64,000 bases of DNA, taken from assembly GCA_023229645.1 (NCBI GenBank), contig JALNYU010000003.1, positions 186,001 to 250,000 of the forward strand, given 5' to 3'. Origin of the DNA: Nevskia sp. (GTDB taxonomy: Bacteria > Pseudomonadota > Gammaproteobacteria > Nevskiales > Nevskiaceae). A program made the position numbers and the translations under genes. The notes below the pieces were generated by a model that worked only from the letters and a program-made list of their open reading frames with translations, was not told where the DNA came from and made no database searches. The first letter of the stretch is position 1. Every line of letters starts with the position of its first letter. Positions 57,505 through 64,000 of this stretch are shown one piece after another.

Positions 57505-57651
57505 ACACGAATCCCTGTGTAGTCAACGTTAGCAGTGCACTAATCCAGATACCGAAAGCGCGTTTCCGTTACTCTAGGGCGCAGTCACTGTGGGTGCAAG
57601 TCTGTAGTACCCACCTAATGGCGCCTATTGAACTCAAAATATGGTGGATTA

Positions 57652-58287
57652 ATGCGTAAAAAAATAAATAATAATTATATTTTTCAATGGTATAAAAATT
57701 TATTAATAATTCTTTTTGCTGGCAATCTAAGTGCTTGTGCATCTGTGACGAAAGTCACAGATATTGTTGATATTCCATTGCAAGCAATTGGGGTTAGTAA
57801 GCCTAGTCCGCCCGCGCCGCCATCGCTGCCGCCGCCGCGACTGTACAAGAGCCAACTGGAAATTCATGCGGCCGAAAATTTAAATGCAGACGACAAGGGG
57901 CGGGGGCTAGCAACTGTTGTCCATATCTATAAACTGCGCAATGCGACAACCTTTATGCAGGCGCCCTACGAAAATTTCACTAGCCCGGAGCGTGAGAAAT
58001 TGGCGATAGGTAGTGATCTTATTGACGTTGAGGAGTTGATACTGACGCCGGGGCAGCAATTTGAGTCCCCGATTACGACGACCAATCAGGCGCCTTATAT
58101 TGGGATCGTCGCGCTGTTTAGGAAGCCAGCGCCGTACCGCTGGCGTTTCGTATTTAAGGCCGACGACGTTGAAAAAACGGGAATACGTATCGGCGCGCAT
58201 GCGTGTGCGCTGACGGTAACGGCCGGACTGACTGGAAATGACGTGGCGAGCCGCCCGTTAGATCAGCTTCCGCCGTTCTGCCGTTAA
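57652..58287 (+). CDS. tssJ: TssJ, T6SS outer-membrane lipoprotein
   Basis: A 211-residue lipoprotein. The signal peptide ends in LSAC (Cys near residue 28), and is preceded by an unusual Asn/Lys-rich leader (RKKINNNYIFQWYKN). The mature domain with LEIHAAENLNADDKGRGLATVVHIYKLRNATTFMQAPYENF matches TssJ (usually NP...G....V.VR.YQL). It binds TssM at the outer membrane. I chose ATG at 57652, behind GGTGGA; a TTG at 57628 is in frame. The first 120 bp of the gene are A/T-rich, unlike the rest. It is the first gene of the plus-strand block tssJ-K-L. Confidence 0.9.
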   Translation: MRKKINNNYIFQWYKNLLIILFAGNLSACASVTKVTDIVDIPLQAIGVSKPSPPAPPSLPPPRLYKSQLEIHAAENLNADDKGRGLATVVHIYKLRNATTFMQAPYENFTSPEREKLAIGSDLIDVEELILTPGQQFESPITTTNQAPYIGIVALFRKPAPYRWRFVFKADDVEKTGIRIGAHACALTVTAGLTGNDVASRPLDQLPPFCR

Positions 58288-58346
58288 GCATCAAATGAGC
58301 GCAATAAGATCGCTGGATTTAGAAAATAAATTGAACGAAATAATCC

Positions 58347-59696
58347 GTGAAAGCCGCCGCTAAAATTCTTTGGGGTGAAGGCCTATTTTTAAAACCGCAA
58401 CATTTTCAGCGGCAGGACCTTTATCACGAAGCCCGCTTGACGCAGATGAGCCGTGTGCTTCATCCGTACGCCTGGGGTCTGCGCAATTTACAGATCGACC
58501 AGGATGCCTTGGCGGCGGGCTCGCTGCGTTTCGAAACATTGAGTGTGGTATTTCCCGATGGCGAATTGTATTCCGCGCCGGACGGCGATAATTTGCCCGA
58601 GCCGGTGAATCTCGCGAGCCTGCCGGCGGGCGCGGAGTCTCCGATCTTCTCGCTGGCTTTGGCGCCGGTACGGGAAGGCGGGGGTAATGTGCTTGCGTCT
58701 GGTGTGGCGCCTGGGCTATCAACGCGCTACACCCAGCAGACGCAGCGCGCGCCGGACTTATTTACGGCGGCCGTCGAATCCGATTTGGCGACGCTGAGCC
58801 GCAATGTTCGGGTGCTTGGCGGGCATGAATTCATCAGTGACCACGTTGCGCTGCCGCTGCTACGATTACGGCGGGCTGGCACTGGCGAATATCGCGTCGA
58901 TACCAGCTTTGTCCCGCCCACGGTGTCAATTGAGGCGGCGACGGCGTTGCATATGCTGCTGCGACGATTGCTCGACATGCTGCAGGCCAAAGTTTCGGCG
59001 CTTTATGGCCATCACCGGGAGCCGTCGAAGCATGTCATTGAATTTCGCTCGGGCGATGCCGCCTCGTTTTGGTTCATGCATACCGCGAGTGGCGCCTATG
59101 CTCAGCTTTCGCACTTGTTTCACCAGCCGAAGCTTCATCCCGAACGCCTGTTCGAAGCTTTGTTGATCTTGGCCGGACAGATGATGACGTTTTCCAACGC
59201 GTACACCCTGGCAGACTTGCCGAGTTACGTGCACGCAGATCCAGGGCCGAGCTTTCTGAAGTTGGATCGGATCATCCGCGACTTACTAGAAACGGTGATT
59301 TCGACCCGCTTCGTCGCTATCGCGCTGGCTGAAACCAAGCCTTCATTCCACGCCGGTCGGCTGGATTCAGACAAGCTCACCCAGAACGCAAGCTTTTACC
59401 TCGCGGTGGCCGCTGATATGCCGCCAGCGGAGTTGGTTGAAACGGTGCCGATGCGGATCAAACTCGGCGCGCCGGACGATGTTGAAAAAATCGTGATTTC
59501 GGCGCTGCCCGGTATTCGACTCACGGCGGCGACGCAGGTGCCGGCGGCGGTTCCCGTGCGGCCCGGGAGTTATTACTTTGCGATTGAGCCGCGTGGCCCG
59601 CTGTACGAACGGATGTTGAAGGCGCAGTCCATCGTGATTTATGTGCCGTCGAGCTTCCGCGAGCTGAAACTAGAACTGATCGCCGTATTGCAATAA
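58347..59696 (+). CDS. tssK: TssK, T6SS baseplate-membrane adaptor
   Basis: A 449-residue protein with the family N-terminus ILWGEGLFLKPQHFQRQDLYHEARL just after the GTG start at 58347. Other conserved parts are YAWGLRNLQIDQDALAAGSLRFETLSVVFPDGELY, SFVPPTVSIEAATALHMLLRRLLDML near 190, and YFAIEPRGPLYERMLKAQSIVIYVP near the C-terminus. TssK trimers link the baseplate (TssFG) to TssL and TssM. It is between tssJ (59-bp gap) and tssL (15-bp gap). Length is normal. Confidence 0.96.
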   Translation: MKAAAKILWGEGLFLKPQHFQRQDLYHEARLTQMSRVLHPYAWGLRNLQIDQDALAAGSLRFETLSVVFPDGELYSAPDGDNLPEPVNLASLPAGAESPIFSLALAPVREGGGNVLASGVAPGLSTRYTQQTQRAPDLFTAAVESDLATLSRNVRVLGGHEFISDHVALPLLRLRRAGTGEYRVDTSFVPPTVSIEAATALHMLLRRLLDMLQAKVSALYGHHREPSKHVIEFRSGDAASFWFMHTASGAYAQLSHLFHQPKLHPERLFEALLILAGQMMTFSNAYTLADLPSYVHADPGPSFLKLDRIIRDLLETVISTRFVAIALAETKPSFHAGRLDSDKLTQNASFYLAVAADMPPAELVETVPMRIKLGAPDDVEKIVISALPGIRLTAATQVPAAVPVRPGSYYFAIEPRGPLYERMLKAQSIVIYVPSSFRELKLELIAVLQ

Positions 59697-59711
59697 CAGG
59701 ACTTTTGCGCA

Positions 59712-60488
59712 ATGGCCATGACTTCACCACCATCACTTGTTACCGTTGCGACTACGGCACGCGCCGAACACAGCGCCAGCCGCGCAGCGAGAACGCTGTC
59801 GGATTTGATGTATGACGGCTTTTACATGCTATTCCTCCTCAACAATCAGCAAGCGCCCGGCGACGCTGCGATGTTTGTCACGCATATTCGGGCGTTTCTT
59901 GATGAATTCGAACGGGATGCGCGCAAGCTCGGCGCCGCGACTGAGGATATTTTTGACGCGAAGTACGCGTTTTGTGCCGCTGCCGATGAGTGCATCCTGC
60001 GTTCGACGCTCAGCATCCGCGATTTATGGGAGCGGCGGCCGCTGCAGCTGGCGTATTTTGGCGACCAGCTGGCGGGCGAGAACTTCTTCGAGAAGCTGGA
60101 GGTGCTGCGCAGCCACGGCGTCACGCGTAGTCAAACGCTGGAGGTGTTTTATCTCTGCCTATTGCTCGGGTTTCAGGGCAAGTACGCGCTGGAAGGCACC
60201 GAGAAGCTCGGGTACTTAGTCGCTCGCGTTGGCGACGAGCTGGCCCATCACAAAGGCAAACGTACGACATTTGCCCCGCACTGGAAGGCGCCGGACGCCG
60301 TCAAACATCAGTTGCGTGGCGAGATGCCGCTCTGGGCCTTTGCTGCGGGGTTCGCGCTGATTGGCCTGGTGACGTTGATCAGCTTGCGGGGCCTATTGGG
60401 TCAGCAAACCGGCCGGCAACTGGCGGCTTACAATCAGGTGGTTACGCAGCCGCCCTTAACTGCCAATATCACGATCACGTTGCCGTAA
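59712..60488 (+). CDS. tssL: TssL (DotU-type), T6SS inner-membrane protein
   Basis: A 258-residue inner-membrane protein with an N-terminal cytoplasmic domain of the DotU family (LSDLMYDGFYMLFLLNNQQAP; IFDAKYAFCAAADECILRSTL; LQLAYFGDQLAGENFFEKLE; FYLCLLLGFQGKYAL) and one C-terminal membrane helix (LWAFAAGFALIGLVTLISL, about 210-235). There is only a short periplasmic tail, so it is the form without a peptidoglycan-binding OmpA domain. It works with TssM and TssJ; tssM normally comes next, but here recJ follows instead, on the same strand after 61 bp. Confidence 0.95.
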   Translation: MAMTSPPSLVTVATTARAEHSASRAARTLSDLMYDGFYMLFLLNNQQAPGDAAMFVTHIRAFLDEFERDARKLGAATEDIFDAKYAFCAAADECILRSTLSIRDLWERRPLQLAYFGDQLAGENFFEKLEVLRSHGVTRSQTLEVFYLCLLLGFQGKYALEGTEKLGYLVARVGDELAHHKGKRTTFAPHWKAPDAVKHQLRGEMPLWAFAAGFALIGLVTLISLRGLLGQQTGRQLAAYNQVVTQPPLTANITITLP

Positions 60489-60549
60489 ATCGGTGCTTTG
60501 ATCGGCGCTTGATGCATCGCGGGTCGGCTGACGCGAATCGGCGCTGCCA

Positions 60550-62304
60550 TTGGGGTGCCGAGGAATCGCCCCTACGCTTAGCCCTGAGAATCGCTTGTTC
60601 CGATCGCCGCAAATCCGCCGCCGCCCGCTGGGTCAGCCTGAGTTTCTGCCTGTTAGCCTTCATCCGGTACTGCGCCGGGTTTACGCCGCGCGCGGTGTTG
60701 GCTCCGGCGAGCAATTGTCGCTCGACTTAAAGCGGCTGCTGCCACCCAATCGTTTATTGGGCATTGACGCCGCTGCTGCTGTATTGGCGGACGCCATTCG
60801 GGACCAACGCCGCATCGTGATTGCGGGCGACTACGATGCCGATGGCGCCACTGCCAGCGCTGTCGCGATTCTCGGTTTGCGCGCGCTCGGCGCTGAGTCC
60901 GTCGATTACGTTGTGCCGAACCGGTTCACGATGGGCTACGGCCTCACATTGCCGCTGGTGGCGCTGGCGCAGGCCCGCGGCGCCGAGGTATTGGTGACCG
61001 TTGATAGCGGCATCGCCAGCCTAGCAGGCGTTGCCGCAGCAAAAGCGGCCGGCATGAAAGTGATCGTCACCGATCACCATCTGGCTGGTCCCGAGTTGCC
61101 GGCGGCTGATGCGATTGTCGATCCGAATCAACCTGGCTGTACCTTCCCCAGCAAGCATTTAGCGGGCGTTGGCGTCATGTTTTACGTGTTACTGGCGCTG
61201 CGCGCACAGCTGCGCGTGGCCGGTGTATTCAGCACCAAGCCTGAGCCGAATCTTGCCGAACTGCTCGATTTGGTTGCGCTGGGTACGGTTGCGGATGTCG
61301 TTCGTCTCGACGCCAACAATCGCATCTTGGTCGCGCAAGGCTTAGCTCGTATCCGTAGCGGGCGGGCGCGGCCGGGGCTCATGGCCTTGTTGGCCGCGAG
61401 TCAACGCGCGCCGGACCGCATCGCGGCGAGTGATCTCGGTTTTGTCCTCGGGCCGCGGTTGAACGCCGCGGGCCGTTTGGACGACATGGGGCTGGGCATC
61501 ACCTGCCTGCTGGCCGAGGATTTCGACAGCGCGCTGCCGATTGCGCACCAGCTTGACGCGCTGAACCGCGAGCGTCGCGGCATCGAAGCGCAGATGCGCG
61601 ATGCGGCGCTGGAACAAGTTGCGGAAAGTGAGGACGTCGGGGTGACGTTGTTTGAGCCGGATTGGCACGAAGGGGTTGTCGGGCTTGTCGCCTCGCGGGT
61701 TAAAGACGCACTGCACCGGCCGGTTATTGCATTCGCGCGCGCGACTGAAGACGGCATGTTGAAAGGATCGGGCCGCTCAATTCCCGGCCTGCATTTGCGC
61801 GATGTGCTGGCGACCATCGATAGCACTTATCCCGGCTTGATCACGCGCTTCGGCGGCCACGCGATGGCTGCTGGTCTGAGCCTGCCCGAAGCGGGACTCG
61901 TTGCATTTCGGACGGTGTTTGATGCGCAGTGCCGCAGCCTGCTCGACGCTGAAGCGCTGGATCAGGTAATCGAAACCGACGGCGAACTGGGCGCTAGCGA
62001 ATTCCATCTCGATACGGCTTTGGCGCTGGAAGCGGCTGGACCGTGGGGCCAGGGGTTTCCCGAGCCGCGCTTCGAGGGCTTTTTCGAAGTTGAGGATTTG
62101 CGTCCGGTCGGTGCCGACGGCCGACACGTTCGCTATCGACTGCGCGACCCTGGCGGCAACGTCGTCAACGCCGTGCATTTCAACGGCGCAGAAACCGCGG
62201 TAGATGGCGGTACGTTGCACGGCGTTTACCAACTGGCAGTTAACCGCTTTCGGGAGCGCGAATCGCTGGAGTTACGGCTGGAATACGTGGTTGCTGCAGA
62301 TTGA
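60550..62304 (+). CDS. recJ: Single-stranded-DNA exonuclease RecJ
   Basis: A DHH-family 5'-3' exonuclease for single-stranded DNA in repair. Visible motifs: IAGDYDADGATASAVAI near residue 92 (motif I), VDSGIASLAGVAAAK, VTDHHLAG near 175 (DHH) and GVGVMFYVLLAL; LGPRLNAAGRLDDM near 290; the DHHA1 domain with RFGGHAMAAGLSL near 435. The 584-codon frame begins at a TTG (60550); the family N-terminus (RRRPLGQPEFLPVSLHPVLRRVYAARGV) starts about residue 22, so a TTG at 60595 is an equally good start. No ATG or strong SD is present before it. It lies behind the T6SS genes, but is not related to them. Confidence 0.93.
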   Translation: MGCRGIAPTLSPENRLFRSPQIRRRPLGQPEFLPVSLHPVLRRVYAARGVGSGEQLSLDLKRLLPPNRLLGIDAAAAVLADAIRDQRRIVIAGDYDADGATASAVAILGLRALGAESVDYVVPNRFTMGYGLTLPLVALAQARGAEVLVTVDSGIASLAGVAAAKAAGMKVIVTDHHLAGPELPAADAIVDPNQPGCTFPSKHLAGVGVMFYVLLALRAQLRVAGVFSTKPEPNLAELLDLVALGTVADVVRLDANNRILVAQGLARIRSGRARPGLMALLAASQRAPDRIAASDLGFVLGPRLNAAGRLDDMGLGITCLLAEDFDSALPIAHQLDALNRERRGIEAQMRDAALEQVAESEDVGVTLFEPDWHEGVVGLVASRVKDALHRPVIAFARATEDGMLKGSGRSIPGLHLRDVLATIDSTYPGLITRFGGHAMAAGLSLPEAGLVAFRTVFDAQCRSLLDAEALDQVIETDGELGASEFHLDTALALEAAGPWGQGFPEPRFEGFFEVEDLRPVGADGRHVRYRLRDPGGNVVNAVHFNGAETAVDGGTLHGVYQLAVNRFRERESLELRLEYVVAAD

Positions 62305-62306
62305 CT

Positions 62307-63122
62307 TTACGGCGCTGGCCGCAGCGTTTCTGGTGACGGCGCCTGCGCTGAAATATAGAGATCGCCAGCGTGATCGACGCGCGCTGTTTTTAAGCCGTAG
62401 ACCTGTTCAATGCGTTCCGGGGTCAGCACCGCATCCGGCGCGCCGGTGGCAATAATCGCGTGCTCGTGCAGCAGGGCAACGGTATCGGCGTAACGCAGTG
62501 CCAGATTTGGATCATGCAGAATCGCCAGCACCCCGACGTTATTGCGGCTTAGCCGGCGCACTGCCGCTAGGCAGTCATGCTGGAAGCCAAAATCAAAACT
62601 TGCGGTGGGCTCGTCGAGCAGCAAATAGGCTGGTTCTGGCTTCGTGCCGGGTAACGGTGCGATCTGTGCCAGTGCGCGGGCTAATTGAACACGCGCCCGT
62701 TCGCCGCCCGAGAGGGTTGGGTAGCGGCGCATCGCGAGATTGGCTGCGCCCGCGGCAGCGAGCGCCTCAGCAACGATGTTTTGTTCGCTCGCGCTATCTT
62801 CGCGTTGCCGCCACGGCAGGCGCCCGAGCGCCACCACCTGCGCGGCGTTGAACGAAAATGGCAGATGCTCGCGCTGCATCATTACGGCTCGGCGCCGCGC
62901 GAGAAGTAGTGGATCCCAGGTGCCGAGCCGACGCTGATCCAACTCGACGCAACCACTTTTGGGTCGCAGTTCGCCGGCGAGCAGACGTAATAACGTCGAT
63001 TTGCCCGCACCGTTTTGTCCCAATAACGCGACCACGCGGCCAGCCTCAAGCCGAATCGAGACTTGGTCTAGGATGACGCGGCCGCTGTGCAGATAGCTGA
63101 GATTCGTCGCGCGCAGGCTCAT
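62307..63122 (-). CDS. hmuV: Hemin ABC transporter ATP-binding protein HmuV
   Basis: A 271-residue ABC ATPase with Walker A GQNGAGKSTLLRLLAGE near residue 35, the signature LSGGERARVQLARALAQ near 140, and Walker B YLLLDEPTASFDFGFQH near 168. The last is the HmuV/BhuV-type sequence (the usual form is LLLDEPTSALD), and the insertion before it (PLPGTKPEPA) is also typical of HmuV. It powers heme import across the inner membrane with HmuU. The start overlaps the hmuU stop by 4 bp. Its stop is 2 bp from the recJ stop on the other strand, with no terminator between. Confidence 0.93.
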   Translation of the reverse strand: MSLRATNLSYLHSGRVILDQVSIRLEAGRVVALLGQNGAGKSTLLRLLAGELRPKSGCVELDQRRLGTWDPLLLARRRAVMMQREHLPFSFNAAQVVALGRLPWRQREDSASEQNIVAEALAAAGAANLAMRRYPTLSGGERARVQLARALAQIAPLPGTKPEPAYLLLDEPTASFDFGFQHDCLAAVRRLSRNNVGVLAILHDPNLALRYADTVALLHEHAIIATGAPDAVLTPERIEQVYGLKTARVDHAGDLYISAQAPSPETLRPAP

Positions 63123-64000
63123 ACGCTCTCCAGGGTATTTTGCTGACGAAGTAACAGAATCAAGAAAAACGGCGCGCCAAGCAATGCCGTTAGCGTACCG
63201 ACCGGTAATTCGGCTGGCGCATTTAAGGTGCGGGCGGCGGTGTCGGCGAGCGTTAGCAGTGTTGCACCGAGCAGCGCCGAAGCCGGTAATAACAGGCGAT
63301 GGCGAGGGCCGACGAGCAGCCGTATCGCGTGCGGGACGATCAAACCGATGAAGCCGATGATGCCCGCCAGTGAAACCGCGCAGGCGGTGGCCAAGACCGC
63401 CAAAATCAGAATTCGGCGCTTCAGCGCTTCCACCGGTACGCCGAGGTAAAGCGCTTCTGACTCGCCGAGCAGCAGCGCATCGAGGCCACGCGCCTCGCGC
63501 GGCAGCCAGACGATTACCGCAACCAGCGCCGGCGCGACGACGGCGATTTCCTGCCAGCCAGCGCGCCCCAGATTACCAAACATCCAGAGCGTGAAGCTGC
63601 GCAGCGCGGTGTCGTCGGCGCGTACCGCAAGCAAGCCAACCGCTGCCGCGACGAAGGCGTTGACCGCGGCGCCAGCGAGCAGCAGCGTACTCATGCGAGT
63701 CTGGCCTTCCCAGCGCGTTAAACGTAAAACCAGCCAAGCGGTGCCGAGCCCGCCAGCAAACGCGGCGATCGGCAGTAAATAGGCGGTCAACGCGGGACTG
63801 CTGCCGATGAGTGTGAACACAATAGCTGCGGCCAACGCCGCGCCGGCAGCAACACCGATCAAGCTCGGTTCGGCTAACGGATTGCGGAACAAGGCTTGGG
63901 TTACAGCGCCTGATTCTGCCAGCGCTGCGCCGATCAAGAGCGCGAGCACGACGCGCGGTAAGCGCAACTGCAACAGCGCCGTCGCGCCAATTTGTCCGGC
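63119..64000 (-). CDS. hmuU: Hemin ABC transporter permease HmuU, N-terminal end outside window
   Basis: A FecCD-family permease with at least eight visible membrane helices. The frame is open to position 64000, so the start and probably the first helix are missing. RLPRVVLALLIGAALAESGAVTQALFRNPLAEPSLIGVAAGA is the conserved first cytoplasmic-facing block of this family, and LSLAGIIGFIGLIVPHAIRLLVGPRHR near the C-terminus is the coupling helix region. With HmuV it imports heme from a periplasmic binding protein (HmuT), whose gene would lie to the right of this window. Iron regulation by Fur is usual, but the promoter is not in view. Confidence 0.92.
   Translation of the reverse strand, partial: AGQIGATALLQLRLPRVVLALLIGAALAESGAVTQALFRNPLAEPSLIGVAAGAALAAAIVFTLIGSSPALTAYLLPIAAFAGGLGTAWLVLRLTRWEGQTRMSTLLLAGAAVNAFVAAAVGLLAVRADDTALRSFTLWMFGNLGRAGWQEIAVVAPALVAVIVWLPREARGLDALLLGESEALYLGVPVEALKRRILILAVLATACAVSLAGIIGFIGLIVPHAIRLLVGPRHRLLLPASALLGATLLTLADTAARTLNAPAELPVGTLTALLGAPFFLILLLRQQNTLESV

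Noticed and set aside
57590..57614. GTGGGT...ACCCAC inverted repeat in the divergent T6SS promoter region
   Set aside because: Only 6 bp per arm with a 13-bp spacer and a single copy; not enough to call an operator.

Overview
The window is high-GC DNA with densely packed genes and looks like the chromosome of a gammaproteobacterium, probably in or near the Xanthomonadales/Nevskiales. This rests on gene content: a fused RlmKL 23S rRNA methyltransferase, EpmB, a degenerate FimX-type c-di-GMP receptor, a PA0069-type radical SAM protein, an orphan RnfB beside nth and metG, and a putative C-terminal sorting tail on a secreted protease. The assignment comes from reading alone and is approximate. 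I saw no tRNA, rRNA or CRISPR array.

0-5.7 kb holds an L-lactate module: lutC (cut by the left edge), lutB and lutA, a GntR/FadR-type regulator and the permease lldP. A near-identical 21-bp motif lies in front of both lutA and lldP. 5.7-11 kb holds a cold-shock protein, a secreted zinc metalloprotease with a small lipoprotein upstream of it, an EamA transporter and a split YeeE/YedE pair. 11-16.3 kb is a six-gene overlapping operon resembling moxR/mxaR-S-A-C-K-L, the accessory set for methanol dehydrogenase maturation, with no dehydrogenase gene beside it. It is followed by an unusual nested palindromic repeat whose unit recurs at 32.5 kb. 16.7-38.1 kb is mostly housekeeping: methionine aminotransferase-like, PA0069-like, parC, htpX, fimX-like, epmB, nth, rnfB, metG, aquaporin, aldehyde dehydrogenase, sbcB, mrp/apbC and dcd.

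38.1-41.7 kb is an accessory island between dcd and rlmKL. It has two small genes flanked by attC-like sites (a possible integron-cassette array without integrase), a GlcG/HbpS-like gene, and an IS1595-like element of about 1.94 kb. That element carries a doubly damaged transposase and a hicB-hicA toxin-antitoxin pair. Its right terminal repeat forms the last codons of rlmKL, and rlmKL also lacks a standard start codon where one is expected. 44.2-47.2 kb is a large SLBB polysaccharide-export-like protein without other polysaccharide genes.

47.5-60.5 kb is a type VI secretion locus in two divergent blocks. On the minus strand: TPR lipoprotein, tssB, tssC, hcp, tssE, tssF, tssG, tssH/clpV and a Tae4-like effector. 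On the plus strand: tssJ, tssK, tssL. No tssM, tssA, vgrG or PAAR gene is present. The Tae4-like protein has no cysteine at all, so it cannot have the family's catalytic Cys. 60.5-64 kb holds recJ and a convergent hemin ABC transporter (hmuV, and hmuU running off the right edge).
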